The notes: generated by a model from the letters alone, not told the origin. Positions 38,021 to 47,149 are shown, numbered from the stretch's first letter. The stretch is 64,000 nt of DNA from Fodinibius salsisoli (GCF_026229185.1 NZ_JAGGJA010000015.1:36365-100364), one strand, 5' to 3'. Translations and numbers: made by a program.

Positions 38021-38052
38021 GGGATGCCAGTTCAACTGGCATCCCTTATTTT
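38021..38052 (+). terminator. Rho-independent terminator
   Basis: Perfect 11-bp stem GGGATGCCAGT/ACTGGCATCCC with a three-base loop followed by TTATTTT. It is 180 bp past the OsmC stop and 64 bp before the peroxiredoxin start, so it may end a readthrough or small-RNA transcript. Confidence 0.7.
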
Positions 38053-38108
38053 CGTAAGAAAGAATTGCTTCAACTCATCTTATAGTTACCTTCTAATTAA
38101 ACTCCCGA

Positions 38109-38762
38109 ATGTATATGAAACACCTTTTTTTCTCTATAACAGTGGTTTTGGCCCTGTTGTGCAGCTCCCTCCTGACCAAAGCACAACCTATAGTTGCTGA
38201 AAATGCGGAGTCCGTCAATCCAGTACTCACCGGTACAACCATACCCGATGTGACCATCACGGCATTGGATGGCAGCGAACAAGAACTTCGAGACCTTGTT
38301 TCCCAAAAGCCAACCGTACTTATCTTTTACCGCGGTGGATGGTGTCCTTTCTGTAACAGGCACCTGGCCGAAGTACAAAAAGCCTCCCAAGATCTTACTC
38401 AAATGGGCTACCAGATAATTGGTATTAGTCCAGACAAAGCAGAATTCCTTAGAGAAAGCACTCAAAAGCACAACCTTTCTTACTCCTTGGTTTCCGACAG
38501 TCGCATGGCAGCCTCGAAAGCCTTTGGACTGGCCTATAAAATGGATAAAGAGACGATCAAACAGTATAAAGCCAATGGCCTTGATTTAGCCGAACGCACG
38601 GGTAATGACCACTATATGCTTCCGGTGCCTGCTCTTTACCTCGTCAATCCCGATGGACTGATTACCTTTCAGTATGTCAACCCCAATTACAGAACACGCA
38701 TTAAATCTGAGGTTTTGCTTACTGCAGCTCAAGTTTATTTACCAGAATCAGCATCAAATTGA
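38109..38762 (+). CDS. Exported AhpC/TSA-family peroxiredoxin-like protein
   Basis: The 217-residue protein has a Sec signal peptide (FFSITVVLALLCSSLLTKAQ) and a thioredoxin-fold peroxiredoxin domain. The active site is GGWCPFCNRHLAEV (C79 and C82 by this start), followed by ISPDKAEFLRESTQKHNLSY and SDSRMAASKAFGLAY. It likely reduces peroxides in the periplasm. Another ATG two codons downstream (MKHLFF) gives an equally good signal. With OsmC upstream, the region carries two peroxide-defence genes, though they are separated by a terminator. Confidence 0.88.
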   Translation: MYMKHLFFSITVVLALLCSSLLTKAQPIVAENAESVNPVLTGTTIPDVTITALDGSEQELRDLVSQKPTVLIFYRGGWCPFCNRHLAEVQKASQDLTQMGYQIIGISPDKAEFLRESTQKHNLSYSLVSDSRMAASKAFGLAYKMDKETIKQYKANGLDLAERTGNDHYMLPVPALYLVNPDGLITFQYVNPNYRTRIKSEVLLTAAQVYLPESASN

Positions 38763-38834
38763 TGCTACCCAAAGCAATAAAGTCCTTAAAACATAGGTTA
38801 ACAACCCTGCCTGAATCTTTGTATCTTTGGGCTT

Positions 38835-39947
38835 ATGACTACTCAAGCCGATACCAAAGAAAAAATCAACCTTAAAGACCTAACCAAGCAGGAACTGCAG
38901 GATTTTAGTGCCGATATGGGGCTGGCTTCCTATCGCAGTGACCAGCTGTTTCAATGGCTCTATCAAAAGGGCGTGCACAGCTTCGATGAGATGACGAACC
39001 TCTCCAAAGATCTGCGCAGCCAGCTTAAAGAGGTCGCGCAGGTTCCCACCATCCAACATGTTCGTCAACAGGAATCCAAGGATGGCACCATCAAATTTCT
39101 TTTTGAACTGCAGGGTGATGAGGGTCATAAGGTTGAGTCGGTACTTATCCCTGACTTTTACCCGGATGGAGCCGCCAACAGGCTTACGGTTTGTGTCTCA
39201 TCCCAGGTAGGCTGTGTGTTTGGATGCTCATTCTGCGCGACTGGCAAGATGGGCTTTTTCCGTAGTCTTACGCATGGAGAAATTGTCGATCAGGTGCAGT
39301 ATATCGATCAACTATGTGAAGAAAAGTTTGGGAAAGGCATCACCAACATTGTGTATATGGGTATGGGCGAGCCCCTGCATAATTATAAAGCGATCGTCAA
39401 TTCCGCCTCCATCATTATGGATGAACTGAGTATTGGCCTTTCTCCCAAGCGCATTACCGTTTCTACCGTAGGACTCACCAAGCAGATTAAGCAGCTTGCG
39501 GATGAACGGCAGCCCTTCAACCTGGCAATCTCGCTCCACGCGGCCAACGATGAAAAGCGGGATGAGATTATGCCCATCAACAGCTCGATGAACCTGGAAA
39601 AACTGAAAGAGGCCGTCCAATACTATTACACCAAGCTTCACCGGCCGATCACCTACGAATATCTGCTGTTTGATAATTTCAATGACTCTCCAAAAGACGC
39701 TCAACAGCTAGCTGACATTGTGCAGTGGGTGCCCAGCAAAGTAAACATCATCATGTATAATGATGTAGCAGGCGTGGCCCTAAAAGGCGCCCGTGAAAAC
39801 CGACTGGATACCTTTATGCAGGAATTAATTAAAAGAGACGTCACGGCCACGGTCCGTCGCAGCCGGGGCGATGATATCGACGCCGGGTGTGGACAACTAG
39901 CCATCAAAGAGGGGCAACCCAAAGGAAAAAGTATCCGCAATAATTGA
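38835..39947 (+). CDS. rlmN: Dual-specificity 23S rRNA/tRNA adenine-C2 methyltransferase RlmN
   Basis: The 370-residue radical-SAM enzyme methylates A2503 of 23S rRNA and A37 of certain tRNAs. The [4Fe-4S] motif GCVFGCSFCATGKMGFF has C127, C131 and C134 in the family's CxxxCxxC form. The SAM-binding MGMGEPLHNY, STVGLTKQI and the C-terminal catalytic Cys in DIDAGCGQL are present. No transcription partner is evident. Confidence 0.95.
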   Translation: MTTQADTKEKINLKDLTKQELQDFSADMGLASYRSDQLFQWLYQKGVHSFDEMTNLSKDLRSQLKEVAQVPTIQHVRQQESKDGTIKFLFELQGDEGHKVESVLIPDFYPDGAANRLTVCVSSQVGCVFGCSFCATGKMGFFRSLTHGEIVDQVQYIDQLCEEKFGKGITNIVYMGMGEPLHNYKAIVNSASIIMDELSIGLSPKRITVSTVGLTKQIKQLADERQPFNLAISLHAANDEKRDEIMPINSSMNLEKLKEAVQYYYTKLHRPITYEYLLFDNFNDSPKDAQQLADIVQWVPSKVNIIMYNDVAGVALKGARENRLDTFMQELIKRDVTATVRRSRGDDIDAGCGQLAIKEGQPKGKSIRNN

Positions 39948-39982
39948 TATCCCTTTGACAATTTTTTAGTTCATTAATTGTC

Positions 39983-40013
39983 TTCAGGCGATTGCTACGC
40001 TCGCAATGACCGT
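39983..40013. repeat. Short ATTGC...GCAATGAC dispersed repeat
   Basis: GCGATTGCTACGCTCGCAATGACC is a palindromic fragment of the GTCATTGCGAGCG-type intergenic repeat. It lies between the convergent rlmN and lepB genes and may act as a terminator loop. Confidence 0.55.
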
Positions 40014-40031
40014 CCTTTTTCTGCCAACCTA

Positions 40032-41126
40032 TCAATCATGGATAAAGTTCAGCAGGCGATTAAAGCGGGGTAGCCAGCGTTCACTATCCCAGGAGAAGTA
40101 GATCATCCCCGCTTTACCCACCACATGCGACTGAGGCACAAATCCCCAGAAGCGGCTATCTTCACTATTATCGCGGTTATCACCCATCATAAAATAATAG
40201 TCCTGCTGAATGGTATACTCGTTGGTTTGCTCTCCATTAATAACAAACTGTTCTCCATTTCGCTGTACGCTGTTGCCCTCGTACCGGGCAATGATATTTT
40301 CGTACACATGATAGTTTTCGGGGGTTAACCTTACTGTTTGCCCTTTGGATGGCACCACGGTTGACGGCAGGTGATGATGGTTATTAAATCCACTTGAGAA
40401 ACTAAAGCCCCGACGGTCATACTCATTAAAACCGTCTGGAAGCACAAATGGAGATACATTTGTCACTTCCGGCCAGCCTTGTACCGTTTCGGCTACCTGT
40501 TTGCTCATCTCAATACGGTAGGTTCCAGAGGATCCATTTTGAGATTGATAGAGGGTACCTCCGGCGGCTTCTACTTTGGCCGCACTCAGCCGTACACGGT
40601 CGCGAACCTGCACATTATAGATTTGCTGGATTCCCGGAAAAGGCTGCGCCTGGTTTCCATTTACAAAAAGCTGCTTGTCGTCAATAGAAAGAGTATCGCC
40701 GGGCATACCCACTGCTCGTTTAATGTAATTGGTCTTGGCAGCAATGGGGGTAATATCAATTGGATAGTTAAACACCACAATATCATTCCGTTCAATATCT
40801 TCAAACCCCGGGATGCGCGTCCACGGCAACACCAACCCGGGCAGGTAAATATTGGTAAACGGTATACCCAACACCATGGGTGTACGAGGTCCATAGTTCA
40901 TTTTGGAGACAATCAGAAAGTCCCCGGTCATCAGGGTTTTCTCCATAGATGGGGTGGGAATACGATACGCTTCAAAAAAGAACGTACGAATAATGAGGGC
41001 AGCCACCGCCGCAAATAGAAGAGCATCGGCCCATTCTCTAAGCCAGCTTTTTGCCTTCTCATTCTGATTATGCTTCCGGCGATTTCGCCGTTTTTGACGT
41101 TCTTCTTTCGTTAATTGATTTGCCAA
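40032..41126 (-). CDS. lepB: Signal peptidase I
   Basis: The 364-residue inner-membrane protease has a basic N-terminus, one TM (about 33-50) and catalytic Ser60 in RIPTPSMEKTLMTGD. The general base is Lys136 in NYIKRAVGMPGDTL, and box E is MMGDNRDNSEDSRFWGFVP. A ~130-residue insertion between the catalytic boxes makes it larger than Gram-positive enzymes, as usual in FCB bacteria. The start is TTG at 41126, supported by a Shine-Dalgarno AAGGAG (41132-41137) at five-base spacing; no ATG is available nearby. It is the last gene of a lepA - exported protein - lepB operon. Confidence 0.93.
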   Translation of the reverse strand: MANQLTKEERQKRRNRRKHNQNEKAKSWLREWADALLFAAVAALIIRTFFFEAYRIPTPSMEKTLMTGDFLIVSKMNYGPRTPMVLGIPFTNIYLPGLVLPWTRIPGFEDIERNDIVVFNYPIDITPIAAKTNYIKRAVGMPGDTLSIDDKQLFVNGNQAQPFPGIQQIYNVQVRDRVRLSAAKVEAAGGTLYQSQNGSSGTYRIEMSKQVAETVQGWPEVTNVSPFVLPDGFNEYDRRGFSFSSGFNNHHHLPSTVVPSKGQTVRLTPENYHVYENIIARYEGNSVQRNGEQFVINGEQTNEYTIQQDYYFMMGDNRDNSEDSRFWGFVPQSHVVGKAGMIYFSWDSERWLPRFNRLLNFIHD

Positions 41127-41158
41127 AGTAACTCCTTATATCGTTCTAACTGTAAAAT

Positions 41159-41743
41159 TTAGTAGCTCATACCCGGTGGTGAGGAAATCTCCTTCGTCCG
41201 GTATTGTCCATCTTTATGTGTAACGTTAAACCACTTTTTGCGCTCAATAGAGTAGTAATAATCCTGATAAGGAGGAAGGTCTTCTATAGCCATCATTTCC
41301 TTTGCAAAGTATCGCTTAATCTGTGGCATCAAATCGATATATTTACTGGCCCCCGCATACACCAATCCCCGACCAAAAGGTCCGTCGATATCAAGAAGCA
41401 TCATGGGGATACTGTCATCCACGACAAACCAGTATTCAAATTGAATAGCTTGTGCAGGACGAAAATCTTCTTTGTTAATCAGGTCGCCAATAGTCTTGGT
41501 GGGATCTCCGTAGAGTCCCTGCAGCCGGGCTCGAATTTCATTAGTCTGGCGCTCATCCAGAACAGTTCTACCGTAAAAGCCTTTGCCCACCCACTTGATA
41601 TCCTCAAACTCATTTGAAAACCATGCTTTCTTGTCATCACCAATTTTGGTGATTTCCGGTTCTTCAAACTGTGCCTGACCTGTAGCAACAAAGACGGCTA
41701 TTAATACAACGGTTAGTGATAAAGATTTCAATACTGTTCGCAT
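41159..41743 (-). CDS. Exported protein of unknown function between lepA and lepB
   Basis: The 194-residue protein has a clear signal peptide (LSLTVVLIAVFVATGQAQ). The mature domain of ~170 residues is rich in aromatic residues (FEYWFVVDDSIPMMLLDIDG, YQDYYYSIERKKWFNVTHK). I do not recognise the family. It lies 33 bp upstream of lepB and 80 bp downstream of lepA, so it is most likely part of that operon and periplasmic. Confidence 0.7.
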   Translation of the reverse strand: MRTVLKSLSLTVVLIAVFVATGQAQFEEPEITKIGDDKKAWFSNEFEDIKWVGKGFYGRTVLDERQTNEIRARLQGLYGDPTKTIGDLINKEDFRPAQAIQFEYWFVVDDSIPMMLLDIDGPFGRGLVYAGASKYIDLMPQIKRYFAKEMMAIEDLPPYQDYYYSIERKKWFNVTHKDGQYRTKEISSPPGMSY

Positions 41744-41822
41744 CAGATATAAATTAGTAAATGAAAATTGTGGTTGTTGTAACGTTTGTGATAGCCGGTT
41801 ATTACCAGCTATCCATTAAAAT

Positions 41823-43631
41823 TTAATTGTCTTCATCCATAGACAGAACAGCAAGAAACGCCTCTTGAGGTACTTCTACGGTTCCCACCTGTTTCATCCT
41901 TTTCTTCCCTTCCTTCTGCTTCTCTAAAAGCTTTCGCTTCCTGGAAACATCACCGCCATAACATTTGGCAGTTACATCTTTGCGGATAGCCGGTATTGTT
42001 TCCCGGGCTATCACATTAGAGCCTATCGCTGCCTGAATAGGCACTTTAAACTGGTGTCTTGAAATCAGCTCTTTAAGTTTCTTGCAAAGCTTACGTCCCA
42101 GTTCGTAGGCTTTGTCTCGATGGATAATACTTGAAAGGGCATCGACGGGGTCGCCATTGAGCAGAATATCCAACCGGACCAAATCGCCCTCTCTGTACTC
42201 CAAAAACTCATAATCCAGCGAAGCATAACCCCGCGTACCACTTTTAAGCCGATCATAAAAATCAAAAACCACTTCAGCCATCGGCAGCTCATAAGTAATA
42301 TCAACCCGCTGGCTCTGCATGTGGATCTGGTTGACGTACTTGCCGCGCTTTTCCTCGCACAACTTCATTACCGGACCAATATAATCGGAGGGCGTAATTA
42401 TACTCGCCTGGATGTACGGCTCATAGACGGCATCTACCTTCCCGGGATCCGGCATCTCACTGGGATTGTCAACGGTAATAATCTTCTGCTCGTTTTTTTC
42501 GGTCATGTGCACTTCGTACTCCACGTTCGGCACGGTGGTCACAATATCGATATCGAACTCACGATCCAATCGCTCCTGCACAATTTCCATGTGGAGCATA
42601 CCCAGGAAACCCGCCCTGAAACCAAAGCCCAGTGCCTTTGAAGTCTCCGGCTGATAGGTCAATGATGCATCATTCAACTGCAACTTTTCCAGGGCCGACC
42701 GCAGGTCTTCAAAATCATCCGACTGCGTAGGGAACAGTCCACTGAATACCATCGGCTTTGGCTCTTGGTAGCCCGGAATGGGCTTATCCGCTGGATTTTT
42801 AGTCGTCGTCAACGTATCACCCACACGAGCATCTTCCAGCGATTTCACGCTTCCAATGACATACCCTACATCCCCGGCCTCTAACTTGTCGGCCTTCACC
42901 TTCTTGAGTTTCAGATGGCCAACCTCTTCGGCTTCATAATCTTTATCGGTCGCCATAAAATGGATGCCATCGCCCTGGTGAAGGGTGCCTTCCATTACGC
43001 GAACATATACAATGGATCCGCGGTAGGTATTAAAAACGGAATCAAAGATGAGGGCGCGCAACGGCTTGTCGGCTTCTCGCGAGGGACCTGGGATACGTTC
43101 TACAATCGCTTCTAAAAGTTCGTCTACCCCTTCGCCCGTCTTTCCGGAAACCTGGAGAATATCTTCATGATCGCAGCCAATCAGATCTACAATCTGCTGG
43201 CCTACGCCTTCCGGGTCAGCGCCAGGCAAATCAATTTTATTCAAAACTGGTACAATTTCCAGATCTTGTTCAATAGCCTGGTACAGCGTCGAAATGGTCT
43301 GTGCTTCCACCCCCTGGGCGGCATCAACCACCAGCAGTGCTCCTTCACAGGCCTTGAGCGCGCGGGATACCTCATAGGCAAAATCTACGTGACCCGGCGT
43401 GTCAATGAGGTTAAAGAGCACCTTCTCTCCACTGGGGCGCTCGTAATCCATCTTAATAGCATGGCTCTTAATGGTGATACCCCGCTCGCGTTCCAGATCC
43501 ATATCATCCAGTATCTGCTCCTGCATCTCACGCTCCGTAATAGCGCCAGTCCGTTCTAACAGGCGATCTGCGAGCGTCGATTTGCCATGATCAATATGGG
43601 CAATAATACAAAAGTTGCGAATTTGGGTCAT
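41823..43631 (-). CDS. lepA: Elongation factor 4 (LepA), back-translocating GTPase
   Basis: The 602-residue protein has G1 [17 protein letters not shown]2/switch I around [13 protein letters not shown]3 DTPGHVDF and G4 NKIDLPGA. It continues with the EF-G-like domains II-V and the LepA-specific C-terminal domain ([57 protein letters not shown]). It acts on ribosomes in translation and assembly. It is the first gene of the lepA-lepB operon. Confidence 0.96.
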   Translation of the reverse strand: MTQIRNFCIIAHIDHGKSTLADRLLERTGAITEREMQEQILDDMDLERERGITIKSHAIKMDYERPSGEKVLFNLIDTPGHVDFAYEVSRALKACEGALLVVDAAQGVEAQTISTLYQAIEQDLEIVPVLNKIDLPGADPEGVGQQIVDLIGCDHEDILQVSGKTGEGVDELLEAIVERIPGPSREADKPLRALIFDSVFNTYRGSIVYVRVMEGTLHQGDGIHFMATDKDYEAEEVGHLKLKKVKADKLEAGDVGYVIGSVKSLEDARVGDTLTTTKNPADKPIPGYQEPKPMVFSGLFPTQSDDFEDLRSALEKLQLNDASLTYQPETSKALGFGFRAGFLGMLHMEIVQERLDREFDIDIVTTVPNVEYEVHMTEKNEQKIITVDNPSEMPDPGKVDAVYEPYIQASIITPSDYIGPVMKLCEEKRGKYVNQIHMQSQRVDITYELPMAEVVFDFYDRLKSGTRGYASLDYEFLEYREGDLVRLDILLNGDPVDALSSIIHRDKAYELGRKLCKKLKELISRHQFKVPIQAAIGSNVIARETIPAIRKDVTAKCYGGDVSRKRKLLEKQKEGKKRMKQVGTVEVPQEAFLAVLSMDEDN

Positions 43632-43813
43632 AAGGATGTGTTACCTGCACACAGTTAGCTTATCAAAAAGAACGCTAAAGATACAAAAATCATGGTCTGT
43701 TTTCATACCATAATATAGAAAACTGCAAATCATACTTTTATATAAAAAGCCCAACACGTTAGGACTATTGCATTGGGCCACTTTAAAAAAATGCGACTTG
43801 CTCTTTAGGTATA

Positions 43814-44071
43814 TCAGTTCTCCTCTTCGCCGGATGTTGGATTCAGCAATTCTACATGAAAACGAAACTTCTCTCCTTCAATGGTCATGGTATCATACAT
43901 CTCTCGTATAAGATCAAATACCACCTCCGTTTCTCCCCGAACACTTGTTGATAAGTAATTAACATCAACTTCTACATCATGCTGGGCTACCAACTCAAGT
44001 AAAAAATCGATACTTTCCCGCGGATCAGTAGCTTTTAGCGGGATGTAGGTGAACTGGGCAGTTGTAATCAT
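43814..44071 (-). CDS. Small YkoF/MTH1187-like (DUF77) protein
   Basis: The 85-residue alpha/beta protein reads MITTAQFTYIPLK... The central motif VNYLSTSVRGETEVVFDLIR and the terminal strand KFRFHVELLN match single-domain thiamine-binding-like (DUF77/YkoF) proteins, which form tetramers. The assignment is by motif impression only. It lies ahead of lepA but is separated by 180 bp, so co-transcription is uncertain. Confidence 0.55.
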   Translation of the reverse strand: MITTAQFTYIPLKATDPRESIDFLLELVAQHDVEVDVNYLSTSVRGETEVVFDLIREMYDTMTIEGEKFRFHVELLNPTSGEEEN

Positions 44072-44583
44072 AATTTCTATACTCTAATTATCTTGTGTTC
44101 ATTGCTTAACTGAACAGTAAGGATAATTGTTTCAAGGTAATAGTTCAATCACAAATGGCAGATATTTCTATCTAATAATAAGTTCTCATTCCTTTCCAAA
44201 CATTAGACTTGTTCTCTCTTTTTTGCATTTAAAAAACCTGAAACATAGTCGATAAACAAACTGAATAAGGCATAAATTTCACAGTTCCACGACTTACATA
44301 GCTCTATAGTGCTTAACCAATCTCATGACCGTTTAAATCGGCATAATTTCTTTGGAACAAGCTCTCGAATAGCCGGTATAAAACACCAGTACCAGAAAAC
44401 TTCGACGAATTTCAGACATGCATAGAAAGTTAATCAGCACCGCTTTTATCCAACTTACCATTTTTACGCTATTACTCATTGGTTTTGTAATTACGGTTTC
44501 AGCTTAATACCTCCTGTTTTTCTTACGACTGTAATACAAGAACAACTATCATCTCATTATATCATCAATCAACCCCTATAATT
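44072..44583. other. 512-bp spacer, upstream region of lipoprotein gene
   Basis: It is AT-rich and contains a possible 29-codon hydrophobic ORF (44418-44507). No convincing riboswitch, tRNA or dispersed repeat is recognisable. Confidence 0.5.
44418..44507 (+). CDS. Possible 29-residue hydrophobic small protein
   Basis: The ORF starts with ATG at 44418 and ends with TAA at 44507. It encodes a single predicted TM segment (AFIQLTIFTLLLIGFVITVS) after a short basic N-terminus (MHRKLIST). It lacks a recognisable Shine-Dalgarno sequence and may be chance. It is worth noting because it lies in an otherwise empty 512-bp gap directly before the lipoprotein gene. Confidence 0.25.
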   Translation: MHRKLISTAFIQLTIFTLLLIGFVITVSA

Positions 44584-45444
44584 ATGAGTAGACAACTACA
44601 ATCAATAGTATCTTATGGATTCTTTTCATTGCTACTGTTGGCGGGTGTCACGGCTTGTGACCCAGCAACCAATAATAGTAGCAATGGCGAATCAGCCAAT
44701 GTAGAAGTTAAGCTCACCGATGCCCCGGCCAACTATGATGCTGTAACCATCGATATTCAGAGTGTGCGCCTGCATGCTGACTATGAAGAAGACTTGGATC
44801 AAGACAGCTTAGAAACGGACGAAGAAGCCGAAGAGGAAGGCTGGATTACGATCATGGATGAACCTCTCGAAGTGAACCTTCTTGATCTAACCAACGGAAA
44901 TGATATTACGCTGGGGTCCACGACGCTGGAAGAAGGCGAGTATTCGCAGTTGCGATTCATCTTAGGCGATAACAATACCGTTACCATCGATGGCGAAACC
45001 ATCCCTCTCAAAACGCCCAGTGCCCAGCAATCTGGCCTGAAGCTTCAGTTAGATGCTGATGTGGAAGCAGGAGAAACGTACACTCTCTTAGTTGATTTTG
45101 ATGCTGCCAAGTCGATTGTTAAAGCAGGTAACAGCGGCATGTACCTCTTAAAACCTGTGCTGCACGCCGTTAACTTAGCAGAAGCAGGCTCCATCGGTGG
45201 ACATGTGTCGCCCGCTATGGCCGACAGCGCCGGTTTCAACACCCACGTTATGGCCATTACAAATGATGATACACTCTCTACCATTACCGGTGAGGAAGGC
45301 AACTATAAAATTATGGGTCTCCTCCCTGCTACTTACGATGTCGTTTTCGATCCGGATAGTGAGATGTATGAAGATACCACTATTACCGGTGTTGAAGTGA
45401 TTGCTGGCGAAGAAACCCCGGTTGACAGCCTCTCCTTCCGTTAA
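44584..45444 (+). CDS. DUF4382 lipoprotein with carboxypeptidase-regulatory-like domain
   Basis: The 286-residue lipoprotein has a signal peptide with lipobox LLAGVTAC, then a polar Asn/Ser linker (NNSSNGESANVEVKL). Residues ~38-200 are a DUF4382 domain, with hallmark VKLTDAPANYDAVTIDIQSV and acidic loops (EEDLDQDSLETDEEAEEEGW). A C-terminal peptidase-regulatory-like beta-sandwich follows (SIGGHVSPAMADSAGF, TGEEGNYKIMGLLPATYDVV). It is likely an outer-membrane or periplasmic lipoprotein; function unknown. A strong terminator follows at 45478. Confidence 0.88.
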   Translation: MSRQLQSIVSYGFFSLLLLAGVTACDPATNNSSNGESANVEVKLTDAPANYDAVTIDIQSVRLHADYEEDLDQDSLETDEEAEEEGWITIMDEPLEVNLLDLTNGNDITLGSTTLEEGEYSQLRFILGDNNTVTIDGETIPLKTPSAQQSGLKLQLDADVEAGETYTLLVDFDAAKSIVKAGNSGMYLLKPVLHAVNLAEAGSIGGHVSPAMADSAGFNTHVMAITNDDTLSTITGEEGNYKIMGLLPATYDVVFDPDSEMYEDTTITGVEVIAGEETPVDSLSFR

Positions 45445-45477
45445 GCTTCTACATTAATAGTTCTTTACTTATTCTTG

Positions 45478-45508
45478 GGTCCTGCTTGCCAAAGCAGGAC
45501 CTTTTTTT
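45478..45508 (+). terminator. Rho-independent terminator
   Basis: Ten-base-pair stem GGTCCTGCTT/AAGCAGGACC, loop GCCA, followed by seven T. It ends the DUF4382 gene. Confidence 0.9.
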
Positions 45509-45738
45509 ATTGGATAAAACCGGGAGTACCCATTCAATGAAGAAGCCCTTCCCATTGCTCCCAAAAGCAATGCGCATTCGTTGGGAAACTTATAGGCATA
45601 AGTTGATGGACTTATGCGCATAAAAATATTTTTTATAGGCATAGGATGCAGTGGACATTTTGTTTAAGAAACGACCACATCTTAGCATTGCAATCCCCCG
45701 CTGCTTTGTTGATATTAAATCAGGATACGCCAGTACCT

Positions 45739-45762
45739 TATGTCGGGGAATATTCCGACATA
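45739..45762. promoter_or_regulatory. Palindrome TATGTCGG-N8-CCGACATA upstream of lipoprotein gene
   Basis: An 8-bp inverted repeat with inner GGAATATTCC lies 45 bp before the ATG at 45808. Symmetry and position suggest a dimeric-regulator operator. The 363-bp spacer also contains CATTGCT...AGCAATG (45552-45572) and CATAAGT...ACTTATG (45597-45616), so a non-regulatory repeat is also possible. Confidence 0.35.
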
Positions 45763-45807
45763 AACGTTTTATATCAGAAGTAACTTTCAAACCCAATAAT
45801 CGGGATT

Positions 45808-46734
45808 ATGGTAACTAAACAATCAATATTTCAAAGTATACTAACTGTTTTAACGGCAATTATCGTGGTCAGCTGCGGTTCAGATCCGGAACAACAAACC
45901 GAGCAGCCGGAAACCGAATCAACGATGCAGGGCGCTGCTGATCGGGTAGCAACCATCGAAGAGGGTTTAGCCGGACCAGAAGCCATCCGCTATGATGCCG
46001 GACAAGATGTTTATTTTATCTCTAACTTCAACGGCCAGAGTAGTGCCGCGGACTCCAACGGATATATTGCCAGAGCGCAACCGGACGGGACCATCGACTC
46101 ACTGAAGTTTATGACCTCCACAGAGGAAGGCCCTCTGCACGCGCCCCGGGGCATGTATATTACCGGCGATACCCTTTACGTGGCAGACCTTAAGGGTGTG
46201 CATGCGTTCAATACGCAAACTGGAAGCCATATTAACTTTTTCGACTTTACTTCTTTTGAGCCCGGCTTTCTCAATGATATTGCTGTAGGACCTAATGGCA
46301 AGATCTACGTTACGGATACGGGCCAATCTCGTGTCTATGAGATAGACGGCTCGGAAATTAGTATCGCTATTGATTCTCTCGAAAGTCCACCCAACGGTAT
46401 TACCTGGGATGAACAGAAAGGTAAATTCCTGATTGCGCCCTGGAACAGCGGAGAGAAATTCCAGGCATTTATGCCGGACAGTATCTATGCACAAGACTTC
46501 ATCACCACAAGCTCGGGCGGTAATTTTGACGGCATCGAACCGTTTGACGGAGCGTACCTGGTCTCCAGCCAAAACGATTCCAGCCTATACCTGATCAGGG
46601 ACAGCCAAGATCATAAAGCAGTAATCAAGACAGCTCCTGAGCCCGCAGACATCGCGCTCGATACCAAGCGCAGTCGCGTAGCCGTTCCTTATATTAATTT
46701 AAATCGCGTGGATATCTGGCAGCTCAACGAATAA
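45808..46734 (+). CDS. SMP-30/gluconolactonase-like beta-propeller lipoprotein
   Basis: The 308-residue exported lipoprotein has signal peptide and lipobox VVSCGS at about residues 19-24. A short Glu/Gln linker follows, then a six-bladed SMP-30/NHL-like propeller: GLAGPEAIRYD, YFISNFNG, FLNDIAVGPNGKIYVTDTGQ, PPNGITWDEQKGKFLIAPWN and DIALDTKRSRVAVPYINLNR. It may hydrolyse a sugar lactone or just bind ligand; metal ligands cannot be confirmed. A symmetric operator-like palindrome precedes it and a terminator follows. Confidence 0.82.
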   Translation: MVTKQSIFQSILTVLTAIIVVSCGSDPEQQTEQPETESTMQGAADRVATIEEGLAGPEAIRYDAGQDVYFISNFNGQSSAADSNGYIARAQPDGTIDSLKFMTSTEEGPLHAPRGMYITGDTLYVADLKGVHAFNTQTGSHINFFDFTSFEPGFLNDIAVGPNGKIYVTDTGQSRVYEIDGSEISIAIDSLESPPNGITWDEQKGKFLIAPWNSGEKFQAFMPDSIYAQDFITTSSGGNFDGIEPFDGAYLVSSQNDSSLYLIRDSQDHKAVIKTAPEPADIALDTKRSRVAVPYINLNRVDIWQLNE

Positions 46735-46872
46735 TGCTGTAGACTCCTGAGGTTAACACCTCCGGGTGGGCGGCCGCTCACTCATCATTGGCCAAGCAGT
46801 GGTTGCCCGGGGATGATAATTCCGTTTATATCCACCTAATTTAGTATCAAAGTATCTTAACAGATTGCAAGA

Positions 46873-46907
46873 ACAGGGAAATCTCTATGCCAGATTTCCC
46901 TGTTTTT
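46873..46907 (+). terminator. Rho-independent terminator ending the propeller lipoprotein gene
   Basis: ACAGGGAAATCT/AGATTTCCCTGT, loop CTATGCC, followed by five T. It isolates the downstream his leader from upstream transcription. Confidence 0.88.
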
Positions 46908-46997
46908 ATAGCGATAACTATTTTCCAACACAGCCATAACAATATCTTTACATTTTCATGTGGAAGATTTCCTAAAAAGTTTTATCTTTACCTCCTG

Positions 46998-47060
46998 ATG
47001 CAAAACAACAGCTTCCATATCCATCCTTTCCATCATCATGGCGGTTTCGACCGTCAATAG
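46998..47060 (+). CDS. hisL: Candidate his operon leader peptide with five His codons
   Basis: A 20-codon ORF 90 bp ahead of hisG encodes MQNNSFHIHPFHHHGGFDRQ. His is at positions 7, 9, 12, 13 and 14, all CAT, five of 20. This density and position match ribosome-sensing leader peptides of his attenuators. Its 3' end overlaps a stem TGGCGGT/ACCGTCA with TTCG loop (47039-47056). A second stem GGTAGC-ttat-GCTGCC (47071-47086) and a CAATTA/TAATTG stem just before the hisG ATG follow. No U-tract terminator is visible after them, so the exact mechanism (Rho-independent, Rho-dependent or translational) is open. Confidence 0.7.
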   Translation: MQNNSFHIHPFHHHGGFDRQ

Positions 47061-47149
47061 CATCTTTATAGGTAGCTTATGCTGCCCTCCCGTCTTACAT
47101 ATATCCGCCTAACAATCTTTATTTCAATTAATTCATATTCCTAATTGTC

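Larger units (their letters stand above)
46735..47149. other. 415-bp spacer with terminator and his leader
   Basis: The segment holds the terminator at 46873, the candidate leader peptide at 46998, and hairpins before hisG. An imperfect GC-rich fold around 46762-46805 (GGGTGGGCGGCCGCT...) is unexplained. Confidence 0.5.

Noticed and set aside
42321..42641. Antisense ORFs inside lepA, rlmN, hisD and other genes
   Set aside because: They are frame shadows of strongly conserved genes and carry no motifs of their own.
46762..46805. tRNA-like GC-rich fold
   Set aside because: No cloverleaf, T-loop GTTCRA or acceptor pairing could be built.
47065..47149. Intrinsic terminator in the his leader
   Set aside because: The stems lack a following T tract, so a classical attenuator terminator cannot be claimed.
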